This document shows positions 51,992 to 60,854 of a stretch of 64,000 bases of DNA, in pieces. The DNA lies in assembly GCF_000374565.1 (NCBI RefSeq), contig NZ_KB894685.1, positions 124,001 to 188,000 on the forward strand. Reading direction: 5' to 3'. Position numbers and translations under genes: made by a program. Source of the stretch: Siminovitchia fordii DSM 16014 = CIP 108821. Lineage in GTDB: Bacteria; Bacillota; Bacilli; Bacillales; Bacillaceae_C. The notes under the pieces are model-generated. The model was not told where the DNA came from and searched no databases. It saw nothing but the letters and a program-made list of their open reading frames with translations. How positions within the stretch are numbered: position 1 is the first letter of the stretch; each line of letters begins with the position of its first letter.

Positions 51992-53516
51992 TCCTTTTCC
52001 ATTCCCTCGAAACCTTCTGTTTGATCGATTTCTGAGCCTGTGCACCTTTAGGGCGGGTATTCAGCATCCAGATCGGGAACCGGATAAATGTATCTTTCAA
52101 GCCCTTCCAGTGCAAAGGAGCGACAGGTGTTAAATACGGCGTACCAAAAGATTTAAGTTTGCACATATGGATAATAATGATCATTAATGAAAAAATGATA
52201 CCCACGAACCCCAAGGTTGCTGCTCCGAACATGATGGGAAGCGATAAGATCCGGATAGTGTTCCCCATTTCATATGAAGGAATTGAAAATGACATGATAG
52301 CCGTGAGGGCGATGACGATGATCATCACATTTGATACCATGCCCGCATTAACGACAGCATCTCCGATAATCAGGCCGCCGACAATACCGATTGTTTGGCC
52401 GATCGGTGTTGGAAGCCTAATACCGGCTTCCCGGATCAATTCAATCGTGATTGCCATGATAATTGCCTCGAGCAATGGCGGAAATGGGATATTTTCGATA
52501 GAACTTTTTACGATCATGATGACGTCCTGCGGAATAATTTCAAAATGATAACCGACAACAGCAATGTAAATCGGAGGAAGGGTTAGCGCTCCCCAAAAGC
52601 TGAATAGCCGCAAAAGGCGAAAAATTGACCCTGCGTAAAAACGGATATTAAAGTCATCAGGAGTCTGGAAAAAGGCAAAAAAGGAGACTGGCACAATGGA
52701 TGCATCTGAAGTCCCTTCGCTCAATATGGCTACCCTTCCTTCCATTAAATGAGCTTCAAGCCGATCAGGCCTTTCTGTAAACAAAATTTGTGGGAACGGA
52801 GAAAAGGGACTGTCTTCAAGACACTCCTCGAGGTATCCTGGGCTAAAAACCATATCGGAAGAAATCGATTCAATCCTTTTTTTCACTTCTTCAACCAAAG
52901 ACGGATTTGCAAGTTGGTTCATGTAGACAACCGCTATATTCGTATTTGATTCCCATCCCTTTTCGTAATATTTAATCGTCAACTGGCGATTCTTCACTCT
53001 CTCCCGAAGAAGATTTAAATTGACATTCAATTTCTCTACAAATCCTTCATGCGATCCGCGGACCACTTTTTCATTTTCAGGCTCATCAGGCGTACGAGCA
53101 TTCACCTGAATCGTATTGAACAAAAAAACATCGGTGGCGCCCTCAAAAAAAAGCGCACAGCTCCCTGATAATAATGCAGATACCGCTTCGTTTAGCCTAG
53201 TTGATATTTTGGACTCTACGCTGGTAATCAAGTCCTTGATATCCTTTCCTTCTTCCGCTTCTGCCAATGGAATCAGAAAACTTTTCTGGATTTCCTTCGC
53301 GTCAGCCATTGTCTCCAAATATATAAGCTTTCCGTTACGGCCATTAAAAGTCACATTGCGCGTTTTCAAATCGTCCGTGTTCCCAAAAGCTTCGCAAATG
53401 TAATTGATATTTTCTTCAAGGAAAGGAAAAAGCGTTTGAATTTCCTTTTCATCATTTTCTGAAGTTTTTAATGGCTTGCCCTTCCTTTTCTTAAACAAAG
53501 ACATGAAACGGCTCAA
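51981..53516 (-). CDS. GerA family spore germination receptor A subunit
   Basis: The A subunit (511 aa) has a large cytoplasmic N-terminal domain (about 1-290) and a C-terminal membrane domain with several helices. Conserved GerA stretches include ALLSGSCALFFEG, VRGSHEGFVEKLNVNLNLLR and IPFPPLLEAIIM with RLPTPIGQTIGIVGGLIIGD. The start is TTG at 53516, five bases after GGAG; an ATG four codons later lacks a suitable site. It is the first gene of the operon and probably made in the forespore. Confidence 0.93.
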   Translation of the reverse strand: MSRFMSLFKKRKGKPLKTSENDEKEIQTLFPFLEENINYICEAFGNTDDLKTRNVTFNGRNGKLIYLETMADAKEIQKSFLIPLAEAEEGKDIKDLITSVESKISTRLNEAVSALLSGSCALFFEGATDVFLFNTIQVNARTPDEPENEKVVRGSHEGFVEKLNVNLNLLRERVKNRQLTIKYYEKGWESNTNIAVVYMNQLANPSLVEEVKKRIESISSDMVFSPGYLEECLEDSPFSPFPQILFTERPDRLEAHLMEGRVAILSEGTSDASIVPVSFFAFFQTPDDFNIRFYAGSIFRLLRLFSFWGALTLPPIYIAVVGYHFEIIPQDVIMIVKSSIENIPFPPLLEAIIMAITIELIREAGIRLPTPIGQTIGIVGGLIIGDAVVNAGMVSNVMIIVIALTAIMSFSIPSYEMGNTIRILSLPIMFGAATLGFVGIIFSLMIIIIHMCKLKSFGTPYLTPVAPLHWKGLKDTFIRFPIWMLNTRPKGAQAQKSIKQKVSREWKRNDQ

Positions 53517-53540
53517 CTCGTCTCCATATAATTTTACTTC

Positions 53541-53571
53541 AAGTATTTACAGTTTTTGCCTGTCCTATTCA
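53541..53571 (-). promoter_or_regulatory. Candidate sigma-G promoter of the germination operon
   Basis: TGAATA (53566-53571) matches the sigma-G -35 pattern, and AATACTT (53541-53547) resembles its -10 with 18 bp between. It is 25 bp before the first start codon. The -10 match is imperfect, so this is tentative. Confidence 0.4.
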
Positions 53572-53763
53572 AGATGGATGAATGAAGCCTTTATATTCTC
53601 TTCATGCCAAACGAGTATATTTTTGATAAATAAATATTTTTGTGGAGAAAACGAATGATTTGGACATGTTCCCTGCCGGATAGCCGCTTCCCTTTAATGT
53701 TTATCGGGCATTAACCATTTTATCTCTAAGATTGCCCCTTCGTTTCACTTGATTTTTTACTCA

Positions 53764-53814
53764 GCAAAAAACACCCCCGAATTCATACTTGAAGTGCAGC
53801 ATTTCGAAGGTGTT
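53764..53814. terminator. Terminator of the short-chain dehydrogenase gene
   Basis: AAAACACC and GGTGTTTT form the base of a hairpin with inner GAAT/ATTC pairing, downstream of the dehydrogenase stop on the minus strand. T-runs are present on both sides. Confidence 0.7.
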
Positions 53815-53857
53815 TTATCGTGTCTCTCACAACGAGATTTTTATAGTTGTAAAATGA

Positions 53858-54601
53858 TTAAACAGCTGTATAACCGCCATCAATTGGTAAAGTTACGCCT
53901 GATATAAATGATGAATCATCACTTGCTAAGAATAGGACAGTTTTTGCTACCTCTACCGGTTTACCTAAACGCCCCATTGGGTGGAGCCCCACCAAGCTGT
54001 CAATTACATCTTGTGATAATGTGTTCATAAGTGGTGTTTCAATATAGCCTGGAGCTATCGCATTAGCACGAATTCCTTCTTTGCTATATCTAGCGGCTAC
54101 TTGTTGAGTTAGCATTTTAATGCCGCCTTTTGAAGCTGAATAAGGAACAAGACCATCACGTGCAACTAAACTATGAATAGAACCAGTATTTATTATAACT
54201 CCACCTGTACCTTGTTTTTGGAATTGTTCAATTGCATATTTATCTGAAAGAAAGACACTTGTTAAGTTCACATCTAGTACTTTGTGCCAAGTTTTTAGAT
54301 CAAGATTGTGTACATCAGCTTCGATGTTTATACCAGCATTTGCAAACATAACGTCTAACTTTCCATATTTTTCAACAGTTTTTGAAACTAGATTTTTAAT
54401 TTCATCTTCTTTTGAAACATCTGTTTTTACGAAAATTGTATCGTAACCTTTTGAATTCAACTCTTCAGAAAAAGCTTGTCCATTATCTGAAATATCAGCG
54501 ATAGATACTTTAGCACCTTCTTTTACAAATTCAAGTACAGTAGCTTCTCCAAGTCCGCTTGCTCCTCCTGTTACAATTACAACTTTATCTCGAAATCTCA
54601 T
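53858..54601 (-). CDS. Short-chain dehydrogenase/reductase (SDR)
   Basis: A 247 aa classical SDR. The NAD(P) motif TGGASGLGE is at about 11-19, NAG at 90-92, and the catalytic Ser-Tyr-Lys appears as TGSIHS with YSASKG. The C-terminal PIDGGYTAV is typical of 3-oxoacyl-ACP reductase/glucose dehydrogenase-like members. The substrate is unknown. Its AT-rich composition and position beside fosB and IS-like repeats suggest acquisition. Confidence 0.88.
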   Translation of the reverse strand: MRFRDKVVIVTGGASGLGEATVLEFVKEGAKVSIADISDNGQAFSEELNSKGYDTIFVKTDVSKEDEIKNLVSKTVEKYGKLDVMFANAGINIEADVHNLDLKTWHKVLDVNLTSVFLSDKYAIEQFQKQGTGGVIINTGSIHSLVARDGLVPYSASKGGIKMLTQQVAARYSKEGIRANAIAPGYIETPLMNTLSQDVIDSLVGLHPMGRLGKPVEVAKTVLFLASDDSSFISGVTLPIDGGYTAV

Positions 54602-54835
54602 GGTAAGTTCCTCCTTAGTAAGTTGTATATACCTCGAATTAAAGATTTCTTAATTCGTTTTAATTGTAAACCTCATCAATATAACAGTCAATTGATAGGA
54701 CTTTGTTTTATAACTTCATATAAATAACCCTGATATTTAAACAACTTTATCGTTACTCTATAGGGGGAATATTAGAAGAATGACAAACAGCAGTTCGCCG
54801 ATATGATGTATACAAATAAAAACGAAGCTCGATCT
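54602..54835. other. AT-rich upstream region of the short-chain dehydrogenase gene
   Basis: It holds the AGGAGG ribosome site of the dehydrogenase gene at its left edge. A partial copy of the IS-like word CTCTATAGGGGG occurs near 54756. No gene is visible. Confidence 0.4.
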
Positions 54836-54894
54836 AAAGTGTACCCTATAGAGTAGACACTATAAAAAAGTCTATCCTATAGGGGTACTTTTTA
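54836..54894. repeat. Imperfect inverted repeat resembling facing insertion-sequence ends
   Basis: AAAGTGTACCCTATAGAGTA and a facing AGTCTATCCTATAGGGGTAC are imperfect complements about 22-24 bp long around a 9 bp A/T centre. The arms resemble the TGTACCC-type ends of IS3/IS150-group elements. No transposase is present, so this could be a miniature element, a joined pair of ends or simply a strong hairpin ending in a T-run. Confidence 0.5.
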
Positions 54895-55003
54895 ATCAGC
54901 ACCGGTCTGGTTTTTATTAGAGGATAACTGGTCTTGTTGTAGAAGTATATTTACATGAACTATGAGTGATGAAAATAAATGATTCTAAGGCAGGGTGATA
55001 AAA

Positions 55004-55441
55004 GTGTCGATAAAAGGCATTAATCATATTTTATTTTCAGTTTCCAACCTAGAAAATTCTATTGATTTCTACCAAAAAGTCTTTGATGCTAAGTTGTTAG
55101 TCAAGGGCAGAAACACTGCGTACTTAGATTTAAATGGTCTATGGCTTGCTCTTAATGTAGAGAGAGACATTCCTCGTAATGAAATAAACCACTCCTATAC
55201 TCACATCGCCTTTTCAATTGATGAAGCAGAATTTGATAAAATGTATGACAGATTAAAGGATTTGAATGTAAACATATTGGCAGGCCGTCCAAGAGATGAA
55301 AGAGATAAGAAATCTATTTATTTTACTGACCCTGATGGTCATAAATTCGAGTTTCATACAGGGACTTTACAAGATAGATTAGATTACTACAAACAAGAAA
55401 AAACACATATGGAGTTTTTCGTTTATAGACTTCCAGACTAA
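55004..55441 (+). CDS. fosB: Metallothiol transferase FosB (fosfomycin resistance)
   Basis: FosB adds bacillithiol to fosfomycin using a divalent metal. The 145 aa vicinal-oxygen-chelate protein has the three metal ligands in GINHILFSV (His), SYTHIAFS (His) and GHKFEFHTG (Glu), and the [11 protein letters not shown] loop typical of FosB. The start is GTG at 55004 behind AGGGTG; another GTG nine bases earlier is possible. It lies in an AT-rich region with IS-like repeats. Confidence 0.9.
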   Translation: MSIKGINHILFSVSNLENSIDFYQKVFDAKLLVKGRNTAYLDLNGLWLALNVERDIPRNEINHSYTHIAFSIDEAEFDKMYDRLKDLNVNILAGRPRDERDKKSIYFTDPDGHKFEFHTGTLQDRLDYYKQEKTHMEFFVYRLPD

Positions 55442-55538
55442 TTATCCGAATACTAATAGCATAAGGAAACCGGTCAGCACTAGCAACCCTTGCTATTTGT
55501 TTATTTTTGTTCCTCTAATAGGTAAAGTGGTGACATAA

Positions 55539-55700
55539 TTGAGTGAAGCTTTGTTCGATAAGAAAACTAAATTTTATTATTGGGGATCTATTATTCTATT
55601 AATTCTAGGGATCGTTTCTTGGTCAGTTTCGTCCCCGTTGTTATATTTATTTACTTTTCTAAGGGCTACATTCCAATGTAATGTATCAACTTTTTCCTAA
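55539..55700 (+). CDS. Small hypothetical membrane peptide
   Basis: A TTG-initiated frame of 53 codons encodes a charged start (SEALFDKKTKFYYWG) and one or two hydrophobic segments (SIILLILGIVSW, SPLLYLFTFLR). A GGTGA sequence precedes the start. No family is recognised. The C-terminal end may run into unrelated sequence at an old junction, so it may be a truncated gene. Confidence 0.35.
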   Translation: MSEALFDKKTKFYYWGSIILLILGIVSWSVSSPLLYLFTFLRATFQCNVSTFS

Positions 55701-55777
55701 CATATCTTTGGTCGCCCCACAAACCTTGATTTATTTTTACAAGGAATCTACGACTTTTTAGATTCTCCAATAACCCG

Positions 55778-55945
55778 ATGTACCAAAGTAAAGTTGTTAA
55801 GCCCATCCCTGTTGGAGAAAGAGTTAGAATGCTAAGAAAATGGGACGTGACAGTAAACGATGTGGATTTTGAAGATGAAAGGGATGCAGTTGATATTGTA
55901 TTGAAATGGAGAAAAATATGTAAGAGAGGGACTTTATTAACGTAA
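55778..55945 (+). pseudogene. Possible C-terminal fragment of a hypothetical protein
   Basis: The plus-strand frame reads MYQSKVVKPIPVGERVRMLR, then KWDVTVNDVDFEDERDAVDI and a short basic tail. It is protein-like, with strongly biased charge, but no ribosome site precedes it and no family is recognised. The frame is open upstream only to about 55745. It is more plausible than the minus-strand frame covering the same bases. Confidence 0.35.
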
Positions 55946-56311
55946 ACTAAAGGTTGCAAAGAAATCTGCAAAACCATTTAAAAATTAAGCCAGGCATACT
56001 ACCTCCAATGCCTGTTACAATCATACCGCCGCATCTCTCTTCGTTGCCAAACTCATGCGGTGTTACTTCGGAAAGCAAAGGCAGATAGGATATTCATAAA
56101 AGAAAAATGAGGTCATGGCAGCATGCAGATCACGCCTTATACTTATTCTTATGTTTCTAAAAATGGACAAAAAAATACTGCCCGGTTTGATGAATAAATG
56201 GACAGTACTTTAAAGAAAATTTTAATTTTTAGGGGTGTTTTAGGGGGGGAAGGCTCTTTTTAACTCACATCCCCACCATTCACCCCAAACATAAACGTTG
56301 TTATATCAAGC
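55946..56311. other. Gene-free stretch downstream of glnA
   Basis: No gene is visible in about 360 bp. A GGGGTGTTTTAGGGGGGG run lies near 56231-56248. No clean terminator for glnA could be picked out. Confidence 0.4.
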
Positions 56312-57646
56312 TTAGTACAACGTCATATACTGTTCCCTTTCCCAAGGGTGGACTTGTGTTCGGAACATCTCCCATTCGATCTCTTTCGTCTCGATAAAGT
56401 TTTCAAAGATATGGTTTCCCAACGCTTCTTTGATCACTTCGTCAGCTTTCAATTCTACGAGCGCTTCTTCAAGGTTATGCGGCAAATCCACTACCCCTTC
56501 TGCCTCACGCTCATGTTTGTTCATAATATAAATATTGCGGTCAACCGCATGCGGCGGTGCTAGTTGTTCTTTGATCCCGTTCAGGCCAGCCTGTAATAGC
56601 ACGGCCATCGCCAAATAAGGATTTGCAGTAGGATCAACGCTTCGAAGCTCAATGCGAGTACTCTGGCCTCTTGAAGAAGGCACCCTGACAAGCGGGCTTC
56701 GGTTTTGTGCAGACCAAGCGATATAGCATGGGGCTTCATAGCCTGGCACAAGACGCTTATAGGAGTTGATTGTCGGATTTGTAATTGCTGTAAATCCAGG
56801 AGCGTGCTTGATTACACCGGCCATAAACTGATAGGCTGTCTCGCTTAATTCCAACTCGCCATTTGTATCATAAAAAGCGTTCTTGCCATTTTGGAATAAT
56901 GACATATTAAAATGCATACCGGAACCGGCCACACCAAACAATGGTTTTGGCATAAATGTAGCATGAAGGCCATGTTTCCGTGCAATTGTTTTGACAACAA
57001 GCTTAAATGTCTGAATATTGTCACACGCTGTTACAGCGTCCGCATATTTAAAATCGATTTCATGCTGGCCAGGCGCTTCCTCATGGTGGGATGCTTCGAT
57101 TTCAAATCCCATTTCTTCCAACTCGAGTACGATATCACGACGGCAATTTTCACCAAGATCCGTCGGGGCCAAATCAAAATATCCTCCGTTGTCATTCAGC
57201 TCAAGAGTCGGGGCGCCTTTTTCATCCAACTTGAATAAAAAGAACTCAGGTTCAGGTCCCAGATTGAATTCCGTGAATCCGTATTGTTTCATTTCTTTTA
57301 ATACTCTCTTCAGATTGCTCCTTGGGTCACCCAAGAACGGCTCTCCGGATTTATGGTAAACATCACAAATCATTCTAGCAACTTTGCCCTTTCCGGCAGT
57401 CCATGGGAAAATGACCCATGTATCAAGGTCCGGGACCAAATACATATCTGATTCTTCAATCCTCACAAATCCCTCGATTGAAGATCCGTCAAACATCATC
57501 TTATTATCAAGCGCCTTTTCCAATTGACTGATCGGGATCTCCACATTCTTGACGGTACCCACAATATCAGTGAACTGAAGTCTTACAAACTTTACATTTT
57601 GCTCTTCTGCAAGCTGTGTAATACTTTCTTTTGTAAATATTCCCAT
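56312..57646 (-). CDS. glnA: Glutamine synthetase, type I (GSI-alpha)
   Basis: GlnA makes glutamine from glutamate and ammonia and is the main ammonia-assimilating enzyme. The 444 aa length and the start [20 protein letters not shown] match Bacillus GlnA. Arg62 ([13 protein letters not shown]), which mediates feedback inhibition in B. subtilis, is present. Other signatures are [18 protein letters not shown] and [19 protein letters not shown]. The start is ATG at 57646 behind GGGAGGA; an upstream in-frame extension covers the leader. Unusually, no glnR lies between ynbB and glnA. Confidence 0.97.
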   Translation of the reverse strand: MGIFTKESITQLAEEQNVKFVRLQFTDIVGTVKNVEIPISQLEKALDNKMMFDGSSIEGFVRIEESDMYLVPDLDTWVIFPWTAGKGKVARMICDVYHKSGEPFLGDPRSNLKRVLKEMKQYGFTEFNLGPEPEFFLFKLDEKGAPTLELNDNGGYFDLAPTDLGENCRRDIVLELEEMGFEIEASHHEEAPGQHEIDFKYADAVTACDNIQTFKLVVKTIARKHGLHATFMPKPLFGVAGSGMHFNMSLFQNGKNAFYDTNGELELSETAYQFMAGVIKHAPGFTAITNPTINSYKRLVPGYEAPCYIAWSAQNRSPLVRVPSSRGQSTRIELRSVDPTANPYLAMAVLLQAGLNGIKEQLAPPHAVDRNIYIMNKHEREAEGVVDLPHNLEEALVELKADEVIKEALGNHIFENFIETKEIEWEMFRTQVHPWEREQYMTLY

Positions 57647-57711
57647 CGAACAAAATTCCTCCCGTGTGAAGCAGAATGACTCTGCAGCCATGACATGATC
57701 TGCGGAGAAAA

Positions 57712-57753
57712 ATATTACTTTAGTAATATAATTCCCACGTTTTCATCTGTCAA
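57712..57753 (-). promoter_or_regulatory. glnA promoter with an 18 bp palindrome over the -10 region
   Basis: TTGACA (57748-57753) and TATATT (57725-57730) are spaced by 17 bp. ATATTACTTTAGTAATAT (57712-57729) has perfect 8 bp arms around TT and overlaps the -10 box, a typical operator position. It does not fit the GlnR/TnrA consensus TGTNAN7TNACA. Confidence 0.75.
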
Positions 57754-57765
57754 GATTTTTTTAAA

Positions 57766-57790
57766 AAAGACAGCAGTAAAATGCTGTCAT
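57766..57790 (-). terminator. Terminator of ynbB
   Basis: GACAGCA and TGCTGTC form a stem with a short loop, and a run of six T follows on the minus strand, 15 bp past the ynbB stop. Confidence 0.85.
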
Positions 57791-57804
57791 TCTTATTTAT
57801 ACAC

Positions 57805-59076
57805 TTAATTGACCTTTATCAAACCTTTTTCAATTAAACGATCCACTGCAGAGGCGATGGCAATTTTTACATGGGCGTATGTGAGTCCTCCCTGTACATA
57901 AGCAGAATATGGCGGCCTGATAGGTCCATCTGCCGATAATTCAATGCTTGATCCTTGTATAAACGCTCCGGCGGCCATGATGACTTCGTCGTTATAGCCA
58001 GGCATTTCGCTTGGAAAAGGCGTAACGTATGAGTCAACAGGGGAAGCGGCCTGAATTGCCTGGCAGAACTCTATCATCATATCAGCATTCGTAAATTGGA
58101 CCGCTTGAATCAAATCCGTCCGGAAATCATCCCATTTTGGTGTTGTTTGAAGCCCGATTAATTCCAATAGAGCTGATGTAAACACAGCTCCCTTTAATGC
58201 CTGGCCTGTCACATGCGGAGCCAAAAAGAACCCCTGGTACATTTCCAGAAGCGTATATAAGGAAGCTCCAGACTCTGCTCCCAATCCGGGAGATGTCATC
58301 CTGTATGAGCAGGCTTCTACAAGTTTTTCTTTTCCAACAATATATCCACCGCTTTTCACCAAGCCTCCACCTGGGTTTTTTATGAGAGAGCCTGCCATTA
58401 AGTCAGCTCCAACATTGCACGGTTCAAGCGTCTCAACGAATTCTCCGTAGCAGTTGTCAACAAACACGATCACATGTGGATCGATTTCCTTTACGAAGCG
58501 TATCATTTCCTCGATTTCCTTGATAGTAAAAGACGGGCGGTCATCGTAGCCTTTTGAACGCTGAATGCCAATGACTTTCGTACTCGGCTTCATCGCTTGC
58601 GATACGGCCTCAAAGTCCACCTTTCCGTTCTCCCTAAGCGGTACAGCGTTATAACTAATTCCAAACTCTCTTAGCGACCCGCTCCCACTTCCGCGGATTC
58701 CAACCACTTCTTCCAATGTATCGTATGGCTTTCCCGTTATATATAACAACTCATCGCCAGGCCGTAATACGCCAAACAAGGAAATGGAAATTGCATGTGT
58801 ACCTGAAACAATCTGCTGCCTGACAAGAGCAGCTTCTCCGCCAAATACATCAGCGTATATTTTTTCCAATGTTTCCCGACCCAAGTCATTGTATCCATAA
58901 CCTGTTGATGGAGTAAAATGGATTTCTCCTACTTGATGCTGCTGAAAACTCTGTAATACTTTGCATTGGTTCTCTTCAATGACACGATCGATCTTCCGAT
59001 GGATATGGCTTATTTTTTCTTCAGCCTTCTCAATTAAAGGCCCTAATATCTTTTCATGTTGTAAATACTTATGCAT
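57805..59076 (-). CDS. ynbB: PLP-dependent methionine gamma-lyase family protein YnbB
   Basis: This 423 aa fold-type I PLP protein is annotated in Bacillus as an aluminium-resistance or methionine gamma-lyase-like protein. The cofactor lysine is in GSLIKNPGGG. QQIVSGTHAISISLFGVLRPGD, RGSGSGSL and VDNCYGEFVE (with the PLP-pyridine aspartate) are visible. The true reaction is not known. It follows hflX by 18 bp, as in B. subtilis, and ends at its own terminator. Confidence 0.9.
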   Translation of the reverse strand: MHKYLQHEKILGPLIEKAEEKISHIHRKIDRVIEENQCKVLQSFQQHQVGEIHFTPSTGYGYNDLGRETLEKIYADVFGGEAALVRQQIVSGTHAISISLFGVLRPGDELLYITGKPYDTLEEVVGIRGSGSGSLREFGISYNAVPLRENGKVDFEAVSQAMKPSTKVIGIQRSKGYDDRPSFTIKEIEEMIRFVKEIDPHVIVFVDNCYGEFVETLEPCNVGADLMAGSLIKNPGGGLVKSGGYIVGKEKLVEACSYRMTSPGLGAESGASLYTLLEMYQGFFLAPHVTGQALKGAVFTSALLELIGLQTTPKWDDFRTDLIQAVQFTNADMMIEFCQAIQAASPVDSYVTPFPSEMPGYNDEVIMAAGAFIQGSSIELSADGPIRPPYSAYVQGGLTYAHVKIAIASAVDRLIEKGLIKVN

Positions 59077-59094
59077 CTTGTTTTCGATACCCCT

Positions 59095-60345
59095 TCAAAT
59101 TTCATATAAGTTTAAAGATCCGGTGATTGGGTGGCTTGGAAGGACATAGCCTTTACATCTATAGGCCTGTTTATCTTCAAGAAAAACGAGCTCTCGTAAA
59201 ATGGTTTCATTTTTTAAGACCGAAAGCATGCGTCCTTCATCAGAAGGTACGATAACATGATAATACCGCATGGATGCAACTGCCATGTCTTCAATTTTTT
59301 GCTTTAATTGGTTCCTGTCCATTTCGCTGAAAGCAGTGATCAACATTGTCTCTCCAGGACTCGGTACAAAATCCTTACGCACCCCATCCGCTTTATTATA
59401 CACGATCAATTTCGGCAGATGTTCCATATGAAGTTCCTTTAACAATTCGTTCACTGTCCGTTCATGATTAAAATAATCGGGATTTGAACTGTCAACAACA
59501 TGAAGCAGGAGATCCGCTTCATTCACCTCCTCTAAAGTTGAACGAAAAGCGGCAATCAGCGTTGTTGGCAAATCTTGTATGAAACCAACAGTATCTGTTA
59601 TCAGTGCAGAATACCCGCTTGGAAGCACGATTTTTCTTGTCATCGGATCAAGTGTCGCAAACAGTTTATTTTCCTCAAATGATTCTGCCATTGATAGACG
59701 GTTAAATAATGTGGATTTTCCGGCATTCGTGTATCCTACGATTGCAATTTGGAACGTATTGTTCTTTTTTCTCCTTTTGCGATACCTTTCACGATGTTTG
59801 ACGATTTTCTGCAGCTGGTTTTGGATTTCATCTATCCGCCTTCTGATATGTCGACGGTCCGTTTCAAGCTGAGTTTCCCCCGGCCCTCTTGTACCGATTC
59901 CGCCTCCAAGCCGGGAGAGCGCAGTCCCCTGTCCTGCTAATCTTGGCAATAAATATTGAAGCTGGGCCAGCTCGACCTGGAGAATCCCTTCCTTGGATTT
60001 TGCACGCTGAGCAAAAATATCAAGAATTAATTGAGTGCGGTCAAGGACCCTGCTTGACAACACGTTCTGCAAATTTCGCAATTGCGTCGGGGTTAGTTCA
60101 TCATTAAAAATAATCAAATCGGGTTCCAGTTCTTCTTCAATTTGGTAAAGCTCATCCAGCTTGCCCTTCCCGATATAAGTGGCAGGGTGAAGGCGTTCCC
60201 GCTTTTGTTCCAACTTTGCAATGACTTCTCCATTAGCGGTAGCTGTCAAAGAAGCAAGCTCATCCATGGAATAATGGAATCTCTGTCTATTTTCATCCAG
60301 CTGGCATCCGACGAGAATTACTTTTTCTTTTTCTGCTGATTGCAC
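59095..60345 (-). CDS. hflX: Ribosome-splitting GTPase HflX (YnbA)
   Basis: HflX binds the 50S subunit and splits stalled ribosomes under stress. The 416 aa chain has an N-terminal HflX domain with a glycine-rich linker (GGGIGTRGPGETQLETDRR). The G domain is complete: G1 GYTNAGKS at 204-211, G3 DTVGF and G4 NKAD. The start is GTG behind AGGGGATATT. It is the first gene of hflX-ynbB. Confidence 0.95.
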   Translation of the reverse strand: MQSAEKEKVILVGCQLDENRQRFHYSMDELASLTATANGEVIAKLEQKRERLHPATYIGKGKLDELYQIEEELEPDLIIFNDELTPTQLRNLQNVLSSRVLDRTQLILDIFAQRAKSKEGILQVELAQLQYLLPRLAGQGTALSRLGGGIGTRGPGETQLETDRRHIRRRIDEIQNQLQKIVKHRERYRKRRKKNNTFQIAIVGYTNAGKSTLFNRLSMAESFEENKLFATLDPMTRKIVLPSGYSALITDTVGFIQDLPTTLIAAFRSTLEEVNEADLLLHVVDSSNPDYFNHERTVNELLKELHMEHLPKLIVYNKADGVRKDFVPSPGETMLITAFSEMDRNQLKQKIEDMAVASMRYYHVIVPSDEGRMLSVLKNETILRELVFLEDKQAYRCKGYVLPSHPITGSLNLYEI

Positions 60346-60831
60346 AATATCCCCTGCTTTCTTTTCGGTTTATATGATAATATTTCTTAAGTTGTCGATT
60401 ATATTTTTATCGTATCATTCTAAGTCCAGACCCGATGGATAGGATGTCCTAATGCAGTCGAAGCGACAGGACTTCGCTGACTGAGACAGCCGACGGACAG
60501 AATATCGCTGCTTGGACTGCCTACGGGACAGGACTGCCTAATTTAGCCGGCGCAACAGTTGCTCTTAGGCGGAAGCGGTTATCGACTATCAGGCTTCGCT
60601 TCTAATACACTTTAGGTATAGTCTTTTCTGGATTTTATATTACCTTATCGTAACGCATGAACTTTTCAAGAAGATAACTCACGATATGTTGAAGCAAGCT
60701 TCTATGCGCCTTTTCGCCGTATTTCCTTTATCTCGGGAAGGTACTACAGCCTGCACATTGATAAACAACCGCATGTGCTCTGGCACGATGCTTCCCCCAT
60801 CATAGCAAATGTTGTGGGATAAAAAAAAGAA
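60346..60831. other. Gene-free, unusually GC-rich stretch between hflX and spoVK
   Basis: About 480 bp holds no gene I can support. Part of it (60470-60610) is richer in G and C than its surroundings and contains loosely repeated GACAG/GCCGAC words and a GAAGCG/CGCTTC hairpin. Short cysteine-rich frames occur near 60700-60800 but have no ribosome sites. It may contain a structured RNA or a decayed gene. Confidence 0.4.
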
Positions 60832-60850
60832 AAGCCGCCTTAAGGCGGAT
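60832..60850 (-). terminator. Terminator of spoVK
   Basis: CCGCCTT and AAGGCGG form a compact hairpin, followed on the minus strand by a long T-tract, 5 bp past the spoVK stop. Confidence 0.88.
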
Positions 60851-60854
60851 AACA

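Noticed and set aside
55666-55977. A 103-codon minus-strand frame
   Set aside because: The plus strand of the same bases reads as a charged, protein-like fragment, while the minus-strand product is low-complexity with no ribosome site.
57692-57804. A GlnR/TnrA site in front of glnA
   Set aside because: No TGTNAN7TNACA match was found; the only clear palindrome has a different sequence.
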